The notes: generated by a model from the letters alone, not told the origin. Numbered from the stretch's first letter, positions 41,449-51,301 are shown. The stretch is DNA of 64,000 nucleotides from Streptomyces lincolnensis (GCF_001685355.1 NZ_CP016438.1:5208001-5272000), one strand, 5' to 3'. Program-made: numbers and translations.

Positions 41449-43107
41449 GTGACCGCTCCGCACCCCGACCTCTCCTCCCGCGACCCGAACTGGTGGCGCC
41501 AGGCCGTCGTCTACCAGGTCTACCCCCGCAGCTTCGCCGACGCCGACGGTGACGGACTCGGGGATCTGGCGGGGGTGACCGAGCGCCTGAACCATCTCGC
41601 CGCCCTCGGCGTGGACGCCCTGTGGCTCAGCCCGTTCTATCCGTCCGAGCTGGCCGACGGCGGTTACGACGTCGCCGACTACCGGGACGTGGACCCACGG
41701 CTGGGATCCCTCGACGACTTCGGCGCGATGGTCGCCGAGGCGCACCGGCTGGGCCTGAAGGTGATCGTCGACCTGGTGCCCAACCACACCTCGCACCAGC
41801 ACGCGTGGTTCCGGGAGGCCCTGGCCGCCGGGCCCGGATCGGCCGCGCGGGAGCGCTATGTGTTCCGCGACGGCCGTGGGACGCACGGCGAACTGCCGCC
41901 CAGCGACTGGCAGTCCGTCTTCGGCGGCAGCGCCTGGCGGCGGGTGCCGGACGGGCAGTGGTACCTGCACCTGTTCGCCCCCGAGCAGCCCGACCTGAAC
42001 TGGGCGCACGAGGAGGTCCGCGCCGACTTCCGCACCACCCTGCGCTTCTGGTCCGACCGCGGCGTCGACGGCTTCCGGGTCGACGTGGCGCACGCGCTGG
42101 CCAAGGACCTGAGCGAACCCCTCCGCGACCTCGGCGACCTCCCGGGGGTGGCGGAGGAGGCCCTGGAACACCTGCCGCCGGGCGGCCATCCCTTCTACGA
42201 CCGTGACGAGGTCCACGAGATCTACCGCGACTGGCGCCGGATCCTCGACTCCTACCGCCCGCCCCGTACGGCGGTCGCCGAGGCCTGGGTCCCGGGCGCC
42301 CGGCGCGCGCTGTACGCCCGCCCGGACGAGCTCGGCCAGGCCTTCAACTTCGAGTACCTGGAGGCTGGTTGGGACGCGGCCGAACTGCGCCAGGTGATCG
42401 TCGACTCGCTCGCCACGGCCCGCGCGGCCGGTGCCTCCGCCACCTGGGTGCTCTCCAACCACGACGTCGTACGGCACACCTCACGGCTCATGCTCCCGCC
42501 GGGCACCGACGAGAACGCCTGGTTGCTGTCCGGCGGCCACGCCCCGGCCGTGGACGAGGCGGCGGGGCTGCGGCGGGCCCGCGCCGCGACGCTGCTCATG
42601 CTCGCGCTGCCCGGATCGTCGTACGTCTATCAGGGCGAGGAGCTGGGGCTGCCCGAGGTCGCCGATCTGCCCGTGGAGGTGCTTCAGGACCCGATCTGGG
42701 AGCAGACGGGGCGGGTGCGCAAGGGGCGCGACGGATGCCGGGTGCCGCTGCCGTGGACGAGCACGGGACCGTCGTACGGCTTCGGGGCGGCGGGGGCGTG
42801 GCTGCCGCAGCCGGAGAGCTTCGCGGGGTACGCCGTCGAGGCGCAGGACGGGGTGGCGGGCTCGACCCTGGAGTTCTACCGCACGGCCCTGCGGCTGCGC
42901 CGCAAGCTGCTGGAGGGTGAGTCGCTGACCTGGGCGGACGGCGCCTCGGACGGAGTCCTGGACTTCACCCGGCACGACGGCTGGCGGTGTGTCGCCAACC
43001 TGTCGGGGACGGCCGTGGAGCTGCCGGCGGGCGAAGTGCTGCTGACGAGCCGCCCGTTGGAGGACGGGCGGCTCGGGACGGACACCACCGTCTGGCTGGC
43101 GCCCTGA
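41449..43107 (+). CDS. GH13 alpha-glucosidase
   Basis: A 552-aa cytoplasmic glycoside hydrolase of family GH13 (oligo-1,6-glucosidase/alpha-glucosidase type). The (beta/alpha)8 barrel motifs are intact: VVYQVYPRSFADADGDGLGD, VIVDLVPNHTS, DGFRVDVAH with nucleophile Asp 212, AVAEAW with acid/base Glu 278, and LSNHDVVRHTS with Asp 339; YQGEELGLPEV lies near 425. It releases glucose from maltose or isomaltose-type oligosaccharides. GTG 41449 has GGGAG six bases upstream; the longer open frame is rejected. No transporter or regulator gene is adjacent. Confidence 0.93.
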   Translation: MTAPHPDLSSRDPNWWRQAVVYQVYPRSFADADGDGLGDLAGVTERLNHLAALGVDALWLSPFYPSELADGGYDVADYRDVDPRLGSLDDFGAMVAEAHRLGLKVIVDLVPNHTSHQHAWFREALAAGPGSAARERYVFRDGRGTHGELPPSDWQSVFGGSAWRRVPDGQWYLHLFAPEQPDLNWAHEEVRADFRTTLRFWSDRGVDGFRVDVAHALAKDLSEPLRDLGDLPGVAEEALEHLPPGGHPFYDRDEVHEIYRDWRRILDSYRPPRTAVAEAWVPGARRALYARPDELGQAFNFEYLEAGWDAAELRQVIVDSLATARAAGASATWVLSNHDVVRHTSRLMLPPGTDENAWLLSGGHAPAVDEAAGLRRARAATLLMLALPGSSYVYQGEELGLPEVADLPVEVLQDPIWEQTGRVRKGRDGCRVPLPWTSTGPSYGFGAAGAWLPQPESFAGYAVEAQDGVAGSTLEFYRTALRLRRKLLEGESLTWADGASDGVLDFTRHDGWRCVANLSGTAVELPAGEVLLTSRPLEDGRLGTDTTVWLAP

Positions 43108-43140
43108 TGCCTATGGTCCTGACGTCTACGGCGTTGACGT

Positions 43141-43863
43141 CTACGGCGTGATGGTGGGCGTCGCCGTCGCCGTCGCCGGCGGGGTCAGGACGACCATCGG
43201 CTCACCGGGCTGCGGCGGCGGCGGGGTCATGTCGGACTTGGGCAGCTTGGGTGGGGTGGTCTGCTGGAAGAGGGCCGTGTCGTAGTTGACCAGGCCGGTG
43301 TTCTCCATGACCGTGATGTGGTCCAGGACGGTGTTGTTGGCCTGGTCGGCCAGCTGGCGCACCAGGCTGTTCTTCGTGGTCGAGCGGATCTTCGCGACCG
43401 TGTTGAAGATCGAGCCGTGGGTGGTCCGCAGGATGTTGGCGAAGTTCGAGTCGAACGCCTGGCCGGTCTGCGAGTCGATCTGGTTCACGAAGGACAGCTG
43501 CTGCGGACTCGCCACGTTGGGCAGGGTGATGTTCAGCATCGGGGCGATCTTGCGGCAGCTGGCGTCCAGCGCCGCGTGTCCGTCCACGAGGTGCTCGGAC
43601 GCCCTCTTGACCTCCGGGGTCGTCCCCTTCCTCAGGCCGATCTGCCCGAGCGGGTACTCCCACAGCCCGGCCGCGCGCACAGCGACCACGAAGTTGCGGT
43701 CCTGCTCGGTCAACGGCCCCCACTGCGTCTGGGCGATGATCCGGTCCTGGGCGTTGGAGACGGTGTCCAGGCCGAGCATCGATGGGTAGGCGAGCGCGCC
43801 CAGAGTCAGCGTGAGGGCCCCGCCCACGAAAAGGGTTCCCATCGCGTTCCGTGAAAAGCGCAC
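43141..43863 (-). CDS. exported DUF4142 protein
   Basis: A 240-aa protein from GTG 43863, preceded by an excellent GGAGG; upstream frame to 44010 is rejected. An N-terminal helix (residues 5-25) anchors or exports it. Residues 55-205 form the ferritin-like helical DUF4142 domain (TEQDRNFVVAVRAAGLWEYP, HGSIFNTVAKIRSTTKNSLV, NTVLDHITVMENTGLVNYD), conserved in envelope and nodulation proteins of unclear role. The C-terminus is Pro-rich. Two 15-bp copies of ACGTCTACGGCGTTG/A-type sequence (43122-43151) cover its stop codon. Confidence 0.87.
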   Translation of the reverse strand: MRFSRNAMGTLFVGGALTLTLGALAYPSMLGLDTVSNAQDRIIAQTQWGPLTEQDRNFVVAVRAAGLWEYPLGQIGLRKGTTPEVKRASEHLVDGHAALDASCRKIAPMLNITLPNVASPQQLSFVNQIDSQTGQAFDSNFANILRTTHGSIFNTVAKIRSTTKNSLVRQLADQANNTVLDHITVMENTGLVNYDTALFQQTTPPKLPKSDMTPPPPQPGEPMVVLTPPATATATPTITP

Positions 43864-44075
43864 CGTGCCTCCTGCCCGGTCGAGGGTCCGCCGGCTCGGC
43901 GGGTCTGACGGACAGAAGTACGGACGAGAGGGCCCAGGGACTCGATCGGTTCGGTAAAAAATCTGCCGACCCGTCAACCACTCCAGACGTTTCTCCTGAA
44001 ATCTGGACACACGACGGGTCCGTGCCGGCGACGGCGGTGGGGACGGGCCCGGTCCTGACAGGGGAGGGGAACGGC

Positions 44076-44906
44076 GTGGCCGCAGTAGTGGAGTTGACGT
44101 ACTACCCGGTGAAGGGATGCGCGGGGATCACGGTCGCCGAGGCGGAGGCCGGGGCCGCGGGCCTGGCCCACGACCGGAGCTTCATGGTCGTCGGGGAGGA
44201 CGGGGTCTACCGCACCCAGCGTCGGCACCCCCGGCTGGCGCTGATCACGCCCGAGGTGGGGGAGGACGGCGGGCGGCTGGCGCTGCGGGCGCCGGGGGCG
44301 GGCGAGGTGCGGGTGACGGTGGACGTCGGCGGGGCGCGGCGGGACGTGACGCTGTTCGGGGAACCGTTCCGGGGCATCGACCAGGGCGACGAGGTCGCCG
44401 CGTGGCTGACGGCCGTGCTGGGGGAGCCGAGCCGGCTGGTGCGGGTGCCGCCGGAGCACCACCGGGTCACCGACGGCCGCATCCCCGGCACCTCCGGCTA
44501 CGCCGACAGCTGCGCGCTGCTCGTCGTCTCCCGCGCGAGCCTCGACCTGCTGAACCTGCGCCTCGGCGAGCAGGGCGCGCCCCCGCTCCCCATGGCCCGC
44601 TTCCGCCCCAACATCGTCATCGGCGGCTGGGACGAGCCCCACACCGAGGACCGCGTCCTCCATCTCACCCTCGGCGGCGCCGAGTTCGGCTACGCCAAGC
44701 TCGCCGTGCGCTGCGCGGTCACCGTCGTCGACCAGGAGACCGGCGTACGGTCCGGCCCCGAGCCGCTGCGCACCCTGGCGCGCTACCGGCGCTCGCGCGA
44801 CAGCGGCGGCATCGTCTTCGGCGCGAAGTTCGCGGTCCTGCGGCCAGGGAAGGTGTCGGTGGGCGACGAGGCGGTCGTAGGGGAGTGGGGCGCCGCCGAA
44901 CTGTGA
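44076..44906 (+). CDS. MOSC domain protein (YcbX-like)
   Basis: A 276-aa protein with an N-terminal beta-barrel (MOSC_N, residues 1-105; LTYYPVKGCAGITVAEAEA, RSFMVVGEDGVYRTQRRHP) and a C-terminal MOSC domain (125-272; MARFRPNIVIGGWDEPHTED, and RCAVTVVDQETG with the conserved Cys that would hold the molybdenum cofactor). These proteins reduce N-hydroxylated compounds or traffic Moco-sulfur. GTG 44076 with GGGGAGGGG upstream is chosen; the earlier frame to 43851 is antisense to DUF4142. Redox partner unknown. Confidence 0.9.
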   Translation: MAAVVELTYYPVKGCAGITVAEAEAGAAGLAHDRSFMVVGEDGVYRTQRRHPRLALITPEVGEDGGRLALRAPGAGEVRVTVDVGGARRDVTLFGEPFRGIDQGDEVAAWLTAVLGEPSRLVRVPPEHHRVTDGRIPGTSGYADSCALLVVSRASLDLLNLRLGEQGAPPLPMARFRPNIVIGGWDEPHTEDRVLHLTLGGAEFGYAKLAVRCAVTVVDQETGVRSGPEPLRTLARYRRSRDSGGIVFGAKFAVLRPGKVSVGDEAVVGEWGAAEL

Positions 44907-45057
44907 CGGGCCGCCGCGGTGACGGACCGCCGTGGTGGGCCGCGGTCGCGGGTCGCTTCGCCCATACGGCCGTGCAGCGCGCGCGACCTGCGGAAACGGG
45001 CCGGGAGAATCACACGGAGCGGTGTCGCCGACATCCCCGTGAGGAGCTTCGCCGACG

Positions 45058-45849
45058 ATGAAGAGGTCCAGCAGGTCGAGGTCGAGGTCGAGGACGGGAT
45101 CGAGTTCGCGGTCCAGGAGGACGGCTGTCTGGGCGGGGGCAGCCATGGCGGGAACGCTCGTGGCGACCGTCGCGCCCGCGCCCGCGCAGGCCGGTGAGAC
45201 GCGGGGGCGTGAGCTGTGGGCCGCCGTGACCATCGCGCCCGGTCGGGAGGGCGTCGTCGCGGTCGCGGGATACGGCGGGGCGGCGCTGGAAGCCGGTTCG
45301 GTGCTGACCCTGACCGCTCCCGACGGCACCGCGGTCACGGACGCGCCGCTGGACGCCCGCGGCTACCGGGGCGCGGTGGCGTCCGACGGGGGCAGCGGGA
45401 CGTACACCTTCACGGGCGGTACCCCCGGCACCGGCGCGTGGGGCGGGCTGACCTTCCCCTTCGTGCTGTCCGTGCCGGCGGACGCGGTGCCGGGGACGCG
45501 GCTGAGCGACTGTTCGCTGCGGCTGCTGGACGCGCGGGGCAGGGCGAGGGACCAGGGTGCGTGTGTCGTGACCGTCGGTCTGACCGAGCCGACCTTGAGC
45601 CGCCCGCACTCCGGGGTACCGCTGGACGCTTTGCCGGAGGCGAGCGGCACGGCGTACCCGGGTGCGCAGATCACCGTCCGGGACGCCGGGGAGAACGAGG
45701 TCTGCACGACGACGGCCGCGGCGGACGGCCTGTGGTCCTGCGCCCCGAGCGCCGCCCTGGCCGCGGGCCCCGGCCGCCTCCAGGCCACCGCCACCCTCAA
45801 CGGGGTCAGCGCGACGAGCGAGCAGATCACCATCACAGTGACCGTGTGA
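45058..45849 (+). CDS. secreted protein with beta-sandwich domains
   Basis: A 263-aa exported protein. The N-terminal 21 residues are an unusual Arg/Ser run (RSSRSRSRSRTGSSS) encoded by repeated GGTCGA/GGTCGAG DNA at 45065-45100; a signal peptide follows (AVWAGAAMAGTLVATVAPAP). The mature part has two beta-sandwich segments (about 50-170 and 175-263), the second Ig-like with SGTAYPGAQITVRDAGENEV. Four Cys likely pair. Function unknown; extracellular or wall-associated. Confidence 0.75.
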   Translation: MKRSSRSRSRSRTGSSSRSRRTAVWAGAAMAGTLVATVAPAPAQAGETRGRELWAAVTIAPGREGVVAVAGYGGAALEAGSVLTLTAPDGTAVTDAPLDARGYRGAVASDGGSGTYTFTGGTPGTGAWGGLTFPFVLSVPADAVPGTRLSDCSLRLLDARGRARDQGACVVTVGLTEPTLSRPHSGVPLDALPEASGTAYPGAQITVRDAGENEVCTTTAAADGLWSCAPSAALAAGPGRLQATATLNGVSATSEQITITVTV

Positions 45850-45881
45850 GCCCCGGGACCGGTGTCGGGCCCCGGGGGCTC
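45848..45881. terminator. imperfect hairpin between convergent genes
   Basis: GAGCCCCGGG (45848-45857) can pair with CCCGGGGGCTC (45871-45881) allowing one bulged G. It overlaps the stop of the secreted-protein gene and lies 18 bp after the stop of the AhpD-like gene. Confidence 0.5.
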
Positions 45882-45898
45882 CCGCCCGTGGACGCGGG

Positions 45899-46372
45899 TC
45901 AGCCGAACTGGCCGGGCTGGTAGTCGCCGGCGGGCATCTGGATGGCGACGTTCATGCGGTTGTAGGCGTTGATGAGGGCGATCGTGGTCACCAGGGCGAG
46001 GAGCTGGTCCTCGTCGTAGTGCTTGGCGGCCCGCTCCCACACCTCGTCCGGGACACCGCCGGCGCCGTCGGCGATCCGGGTGGCCTCCTCCGTCAGCTCC
46101 AGCGCGGCGCGCTCGGCGTCGGTGAACACCGTGGCCTCCCGCCAGGCCGCGACCAGGTGCAGACGCTGGTGGGACTCGCCCGCGGCCACGGCGTCCTTGG
46201 TGTGCATGTCCGTGCAGAAGCCGCAGCCGTTGATCTGGCTGGCCCGCAGCTTCACCAACTCCTGTGTCGAGGCCGGGAGTTCCGTTTCGAGGACCGCCCG
46301 GCCCGCGCCCGCGAGGTGCTTGATGATCTTGCCCGCGACCGGGTTGCCGAGGAGGTTCAGCCGAGCTTCCAT
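45899..46372 (-). CDS. carboxymuconolactone decarboxylase / AhpD-like protein
   Basis: A 157-aa protein of the CMD/AhpD family. The active-site segment INGCGFCTDMHTKDAVAAGE has the CxxC and His of alkylhydroperoxidase AhpD-like proteins, and RLHLVAAWREATVFTDAERA is typical. It probably reduces peroxides with a thiol donor. GGAG seven bases before ATG 46372 supports the start; the longer frame to 46549 runs antisense to the divergent gene's promoter. Divergent from a VOC-family gene. Confidence 0.9.
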   Translation of the reverse strand: MEARLNLLGNPVAGKIIKHLAGAGRAVLETELPASTQELVKLRASQINGCGFCTDMHTKDAVAAGESHQRLHLVAAWREATVFTDAERAALELTEEATRIADGAGGVPDEVWERAAKHYDEDQLLALVTTIALINAYNRMNVAIQMPAGDYQPGQFG

Positions 46373-46500
46373 GAGGGACTCCTGTGTCGTCGTCGTGTTC
46401 GCTACACCTCTTTGACGGGACGACGGGGGGCTGTTGTGACAGGCCCCGAATGTGACGTGCGGCACAGCGGTGTCCGTCATCAAGAAGGAGAGGAGGAGCA

Positions 46501-46917
46501 GTGATCGCCGACCTTCAGTGCGTGGTGCTGGACTGCCCCCATCCCGCACAACTCGCCCGTTTCTACGGCGCGTTGCTGGGCGGAGACGTCGACCGGCCCG
46601 ACCGGCGGTGGGCCCTCGGCGACGACTGGGCCACCCTGCACACGCCGTCCGGGCTCGTGCTCGCCTTCCAGCGGGTCGCGGACCACCGGCCGCCGCGGTG
46701 GCCCGACCCGGAGCGGCCGCAGCAGTTCCACCTCGACTTCGGCGTGGCGGACCTCGACCGGGCCCAGGAGGAGGTCCTGGCCAGGGGCGCCACGCTGCTG
46801 GACGACGGCTCCGGCGCAGGTTCCGAGGACGGCTCCACGGACGGCTCCGGCGGCGGACAGGGCTGGCGGGTCTACGCCGATCCCGCGGGGCATCCGTTCT
46901 GCCTGGTCCGCCACTGA
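46501..46917 (+). CDS. VOC-family (glyoxalase-like) protein
   Basis: A 138-aa single vicinal-oxygen-chelate domain protein: LQCVVLDCPHPAQLARFYGA at the start, QFHLDFGVADLDRAQEEVL in the middle, and VYADPAGHPFCLV at the end, with possible metal ligands His 11/Glu-type positions typical of the family. A Gly/Ser-rich insert lies at about 105-120. GTG 46501 has AGGAGGAG directly upstream. Substrate unknown; such proteins often confer resistance or modify small molecules. Confidence 0.88.
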   Translation: MIADLQCVVLDCPHPAQLARFYGALLGGDVDRPDRRWALGDDWATLHTPSGLVLAFQRVADHRPPRWPDPERPQQFHLDFGVADLDRAQEEVLARGATLLDDGSGAGSEDGSTDGSGGGQGWRVYADPAGHPFCLVRH

Positions 46918-46931
46918 CGGCACGTGGGTCC

Positions 46932-48068
46932 TCACTTCACGACGGCCAGCTCCCGCGAGGCGGTGTTCAGGCGGCGCCCGCCCGTCTCCGTGCACGTCAC
47001 GACGTCCCCGAGGCGGATGCCGAAGCGGCCGGGCAGGTGGATGCCCGCCACGAGGGAGAAGCACATGCCGGGCAGGAGGGGCTGCTCCTCACCCTCGGCG
47101 AGGTGCGGCGCTTCGTGAGCGGTGACGCCGATGCCGTGCCCGGTGCGGGGGACGCCCCGGCCGCCGTACCCGGCGTCGGTGATCACCGTGCGGGCCACGC
47201 GGTCGACGTCCTGGCACGGAACATCGGGACGCACGGCCTCGAACGCCGCCTGCTGCGCGTCCTGGACGACCTCGTGCACCCGGCGCTCCTCGGCGGTCGG
47301 CTCGCCCACGTGCACCGTGCGGGTGATGCCGGAGCCGTAGCCGTCCCGGTGGCCGCCGAAGTCCAGGACGACCATGTCGCCGGCGGTGAGGGTGCGTCGG
47401 CCGGTCCGGTGGTGCGGGTCCGCGCCGTCGGGGCCGGAGCCGACCACCGTGAAGTCGACCCGGCCGTGGCCGTGTTCGCGCAGTAGCCGGCCGAGGTCGG
47501 CGGCCACGTCCGTCTCACGGCGCCCGGCGAACCGTAGGGACAGGACGTCGTCGTACGCCGCGTCCGCCGCCGCCCCGGCCGCCGCGAGCCGGGCCACCTC
47601 GTGCTCGTCCTTGACCACCCGGAGCATCGGCAGCGCGGTGCTCAGCGGCCGGTAGGTGGTCAGCGGCAGCACCTCCTGGAGGCCCAGCAGATGCAGCGCC
47701 CAGGTCGAGTCGGAGACGCCGTAACGGCCGTGCGGGCGGAGCAGGCCCGCGGCCGCCGCGTAGGGATCCTGGCCGTCCTTCCACGCGGAGATCCGCACGG
47801 CGCCCGGCGCCCCCTCCGCGTCCGGGCGTTCCGACGCGGGGACGAGCAGCCGGGGTTCGGAGTCGGCGGTCAGGACGAGCAGGGTGAGGTGTTCGGTGGC
47901 CGCCGCCGGCCGGTAGCCGCACAGCCACATCAGGTCGGGTCCGGGCGTGGCCAGCAGCCCCGCCAGTCCCACGACGGCCGCTTCCCGGGCAGCGCGGTCC
48001 ATCCGTAGCGCGTAGTCCTGCTCGGTGAAGTGGTCCTGCTCGGTGAAGGCGGCAGGCGTCTCAGTCAT
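46932..48068 (-). CDS. M24 family Xaa-Pro aminopeptidase-like protein
   Basis: A 378-aa metallopeptidase-fold protein. The N-terminal creatinase-like domain spans about 1-150; the pita-bread domain has the metal residues in VVLDFGGHRDGYGSGITRTV (Asp pair), GRGVPRTGHGIGVTAHEAPH (His), and the C-terminal acidic pair in FSLVAGIHLPG and GIRLGDVV. The first Asp is in LDFGG rather than the usual DxG-x-D, which should be checked. It would remove N-terminal residues before proline. ATG 48068 is chosen over 48077. It is convergent with the VOC gene. Confidence 0.87.
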   Translation of the reverse strand: MTETPAAFTEQDHFTEQDYALRMDRAAREAAVVGLAGLLATPGPDLMWLCGYRPAAATEHLTLLVLTADSEPRLLVPASERPDAEGAPGAVRISAWKDGQDPYAAAAGLLRPHGRYGVSDSTWALHLLGLQEVLPLTTYRPLSTALPMLRVVKDEHEVARLAAAGAAADAAYDDVLSLRFAGRRETDVAADLGRLLREHGHGRVDFTVVGSGPDGADPHHRTGRRTLTAGDMVVLDFGGHRDGYGSGITRTVHVGEPTAEERRVHEVVQDAQQAAFEAVRPDVPCQDVDRVARTVITDAGYGGRGVPRTGHGIGVTAHEAPHLAEGEEQPLLPGMCFSLVAGIHLPGRFGIRLGDVVTCTETGGRRLNTASRELAVVK

Positions 48069-48258
48069 CGCTCTCACTCATCCGTCTCGCCCCGCGTCCT
48101 CCTTCCAGTGAAGGACCGCGCGCGGGCCCGCGCATGCCGAGTGCTCCCTGTCACCCGAACGGACCACTCCCCTGGCGGGGCCCCGGCCCCGCCCCCACGT
48201 TTCCCCCGAAGGGCTGGCATGGGAATCGTGCGTGATACACGCTGGGGAATCGCATGGC

Positions 48259-48270
48259 TACGCTGTGCTG
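48259..48270 (+). promoter_or_regulatory. leaderless promoter of the LuxR-ATPase gene
   Basis: TACGCT (48259-48264) fits TANNNT and ends six bases before ATG 48271, placing transcription start at the ATG. No ribosome site precedes that ATG. Confidence 0.45.
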
Positions 48271-50625
48271 ATGGCGGGGGCGGCGACGGGGTACGACGGG
48301 GGTGCCATGGGATTCGGCTTCGGGTTCGGGCAGCGGCGCGGTGGACAACTCCCCGTGGAGCTCACCAGCTTCGTCGGGCGCGGCGGCGAACTCGCCGTGG
48401 TCCACGACGCGTTGCAGCGCTCCAGACTGGTCACCCTGGCCGGCCCGGGCGGTGTCGGCAAGAGCCGGCTGGCGCTGCGGGCGGCCGCCGGACTCGCCGG
48501 CCGGTTCGAGGACGGCGTCCGGCTGGTGGAGCTCTCCGCGCTGCACGACCCGGAGTTGATCCCGGCGACCCTCGCGGGCGTGCTGGAGCTGCCCGAGCAG
48601 TCCGGGATGACACCGCTGGACGCCGTCGTCGAACACCTGCGGGAGCGGCGGCTGCTGCTCGTGCTGGACACCTGCGAGCACCTCGTCGACGCGTGCGCGA
48701 TGCTCTGCGACATCCTGCTGCGCGAGGCCGGCGGGCTCCATGTCCTCGCCACGAGCAGGCAGCCTCTGGACGTCCCCGGCGAGCACTGCGTGCCCATCGC
48801 CCCGCTGCCGACCGAGGACGCCGTGGACCTGTTCGTCCAGCGGGCCTCGGCCGTCAGCGCCGGCTTCACCGCCACCGCCACCGCCACCGACGCCGACCGC
48901 GAGCGGACCCGGGCCCTGGTAGAACGCCTCGACGGCATCCCGCTCGCCCTGGAACTGGCCGCCGTACGGCTGCGCGCGGTGCCCCTCGCCGAACTCGTCG
49001 CCCGTCTCGACCGCCGCTTCGAGGTCCTCACCGGCGGCCGGCGCACCGCCCTCACCCGCCACCAGACCCTGCGTACGGCCATCGACTGGTCCTACGACCT
49101 GTGCACTCCGCCGGAGCGGCTGCTGTGGGCGCGGCTGTCGGTGTTCGCCGGCGCCTTCGACCTGCCGGCGGTGGAGCGGGTGTGCGCGGGCGGGGACCTC
49201 GTCGGCGAGCAGGTGGTCCAGGCGCTGATCGGCCTGGTGGACAAGTCGGTCGTGCAGCGCATCGGCGAGGACGGCGCCCGCTACCGGCTGCTGGACACGA
49301 TCCGGGAGTACGGCACCGAGCGGCTGCCCGGCACGGACGTCGACGCCACCGCCGTACGGGAGCGGCATTTCGCGTACTACGAGGCGCTCGCCGGGCGGTT
49401 CTGGGACGAGTTCCTGAGCCCGGCGCAGGTCGCGCTGCACCGGGCGGTCCGGGACGACGTGGCCGATGTGCGGGCCGCGCTGGAGTACGGCCTCGGGGCC
49501 GGGGGCCGGACCACCGCCAAGGCGCTGTGGCTGGCGACGCGGCTCGGGGCGTTCTGGCGGGCCGCGGGCACCCTGTCCGAGGGCCGGTACTGGATCGACA
49601 AGGGGCTCGACCGCGTCCCGCAGCCCTGTCCCGAGCGGGCCTGGGGCCTGTTCATGACCGGCGCCTTCGCGGTGTGGACGGCCGACCTCGACACCGCGCT
49701 GGAGCGGTTTCCGCAGGCCAGGGAGGTGGCGCGGGCCGCCGGTGAGAGCCGGGTGGAGGTGTTCGCGGAGGCCTACGTCGGGGCGCTGTCCGCGCTGTGC
49801 GGAGCCGTCGAGGAGGGGCTCGCGGTCCTGGAGAGCGCCCGGCTGCGGATCGTCGCCTCGGGGGACGGGCTGGGCATCGCTGTCGTCCACTACGAGGGTG
49901 CCCTGCTGCGGGCCGTCCTCGGCGACACGGCCGGGGCGCTCCGGCTGTGCGAGACCGGCCTGGCGTTTCTGGAGGGCACCGGCGAGCGCCAGCTGTACGG
50001 CTCCACGCTGACCGTCCAGGGGGTGATCCTCTCGCTCGCCGGGGAGCACGGGAAGAGCGAGGCGCTGTTCCGCCGGGGGCTGGAGGCCGCGAGCGAGGTC
50101 GGCGAGGTGCTGGTGGCCGCGCTGGCCTGTCTGGGGCTGGCCTGGAACGCGGCCCGCCAGGAGCGCTTCGTACGGGCCTGCTGGCTCCTGGGGTACGCCG
50201 AGCACGCGCGCCGGCTGAGCGGGGACCCGGTGGCGATGCTGCCCCGGCTGCTGGAGGAGCGGGAAGCGATGCAGAAGAGGGTGCGTGCGGCACTGGGCGC
50301 GGAGACCTTCGCTCGGTGGCACGAGTCCGGGGCCCGGATGCCCGGCCGCGCGGTCCTGGAGGCCGTCCGTGCCGACCTGGACGAGCCCCCGGCCCGCGCC
50401 CGCCCGTCCGGCACCCGGCTGCCCGGGCCGCGGGTCACCGCGAACGCCCTCACCCGCCGGGAACGCGAGGTCGCCGCGCTGGTCGCGCAGGGGCTGTCCA
50501 ACCGCGAGATCGCCGAACGCCTGGTGATCTCCAAGCGCACGGTGGACGCCCACGTGGAGCACATCCTCGCCAAGCTGCGGATCACCTCGCGCACGGAGAT
50601 CCCGGCGGTGGCGGGGCCGTCGTAG
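48271..50625 (+). CDS. LuxR-type regulator with STAND ATPase and TPR-like domain
   Basis: A 784-aa regulator. An N-terminal AAA/NB-ARC-type ATPase (Walker [14 protein letters not shown] near 62, Walker [12 protein letters not shown] near 135, [11 protein letters not shown]), a winged-helix segment ([20 protein letters not shown]), a helical TPR-like region (about 400-690), and a C-terminal LuxR helix-turn-helix ([20 protein letters not shown] then [20 protein letters not shown]). Such proteins are pathway or stress regulators. ATG 48271 is chosen from the promoter position; ATG 48307 (preceded by GGGGG) is the alternative. Ligand and targets unknown. Divergent from the M24 gene. Confidence 0.9.
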   Translation: MAGAATGYDGGAMGFGFGFGQRRGGQLPVELTSFVGRGGELAVVHDALQRSRLVTLAGPGGVGKSRLALRAAAGLAGRFEDGVRLVELSALHDPELIPATLAGVLELPEQSGMTPLDAVVEHLRERRLLLVLDTCEHLVDACAMLCDILLREAGGLHVLATSRQPLDVPGEHCVPIAPLPTEDAVDLFVQRASAVSAGFTATATATDADRERTRALVERLDGIPLALELAAVRLRAVPLAELVARLDRRFEVLTGGRRTALTRHQTLRTAIDWSYDLCTPPERLLWARLSVFAGAFDLPAVERVCAGGDLVGEQVVQALIGLVDKSVVQRIGEDGARYRLLDTIREYGTERLPGTDVDATAVRERHFAYYEALAGRFWDEFLSPAQVALHRAVRDDVADVRAALEYGLGAGGRTTAKALWLATRLGAFWRAAGTLSEGRYWIDKGLDRVPQPCPERAWGLFMTGAFAVWTADLDTALERFPQAREVARAAGESRVEVFAEAYVGALSALCGAVEEGLAVLESARLRIVASGDGLGIAVVHYEGALLRAVLGDTAGALRLCETGLAFLEGTGERQLYGSTLTVQGVILSLAGEHGKSEALFRRGLEAASEVGEVLVAALACLGLAWNAARQERFVRACWLLGYAEHARRLSGDPVAMLPRLLEEREAMQKRVRAALGAETFARWHESGARMPGRAVLEAVRADLDEPPARARPSGTRLPGPRVTANALTRREREVAALVAQGLSNREIAERLVISKRTVDAHVEHILAKLRITSRTEIPAVAGPS

Positions 50626-50932
50626 GTAGCGGTCTCCGTACGCGGAGTTCCGGGGTGCCGCCGCCGCTAGGTGTACCGATCTTCCCGGAAGTCCGATGCG
50701 CGGGCGGTGGCCGGGAGGGCAGTCTGAGGGGGCCGCCGGGGAGAGGTCGTGCCGGGCGCCGGCAGTGCTGGTCCGACCCCACGGCTGTCATGGCAAGGCG
50801 TCCGTCCCGGCGCCCCGGCGGCATCCAGTACGGGACCGTTCCCCTCACGGCCCCGTCGTGGGGCTGCCCTGTCGGCGGGGCAGCCCCCTGTATGTCCTGC
50901 TGTCTTATGCGTGAGGCCTTATGCGTGAGGCC
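50626..50932. other. 307-bp convergent intergenic region
   Basis: Between the LuxR-ATPase gene and the leftward DUF6479 gene. It holds a terminator hairpin (50860-50887) and a tandem repeat (50904-50943), listed separately. I see no supported gene in it. Confidence 0.7.
50860..50887. terminator. hairpin terminator between convergent genes
   Basis: GGGGCTGCCC (50860-50869) pairs perfectly with GGGCAGCCCC (50878-50887), 8-nt loop. Confidence 0.85.
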
Positions 50933-50943
50933 TTATGTGTGAC
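50904..50943. repeat. three tandem 14-bp units over the DUF6479 stop codon
   Basis: CTTATGCGTGAGGC at 50904-50917 and 50918-50931, then CTTATGTGTGAC at 50932-50943. On the minus strand every unit contains a TAA at the same place; the first TAA met is the stop of the DUF6479 gene. Confidence 0.9.
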
Positions 50944-51301
50944 CGAGGCCGCCGCTGCCGAAGGAGCCGCTGGAGCCCGGCAGCCACCGGTGCCGGTGCT
51001 GGTCCTTCCCCGTCCTGCTGCCCTGGTGGTGGAGCTGGTACGGCATGAGCCGCTCCCGCCCCACCGCGGCCGGGATCTCGTCCGGCTCCCGCATCTCCCG
51101 CATCTCGTGCACCGCGCCCGTCAGGGGCAGCTTCGGCTGCTCCTCCGGGCGGGGGTGCGGAAGTTCCTGGTCGAGGACCCGCATGCCCAGTCGCACGGCC
51201 CAGATCAGGGCACCCGCGACGAACAGACCACCCGCGAAGGCGGCGAGCACGTTGAGTACATCGCCCGACGTGGCCGCCACTACAAACGTCGCCGTACTCA
51301 T
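50933..51301 (-). CDS. DUF6479-like small membrane protein
   Basis: A 122-aa protein with one N-terminal transmembrane helix (about 15-38, VLAAFAGGLFVAGALIWAVR) and a hydrophilic cytoplasmic tail with REMREPDEIP and a Ser/Gly-rich end SSGSFGSGGLGHT, matching Streptomyces DUF6479 proteins as I recall them. ATG 51301 is chosen; a CATACT box six bases upstream suggests a leaderless transcript. Divergent from the pyruvyl-transferase-like gene. Function unknown. Confidence 0.75.
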   Translation of the reverse strand: MSTATFVVAATSGDVLNVLAAFAGGLFVAGALIWAVRLGMRVLDQELPHPRPEEQPKLPLTGAVHEMREMREPDEIPAAVGRERLMPYQLHHQGSRTGKDQHRHRWLPGSSGSFGSGGLGHT

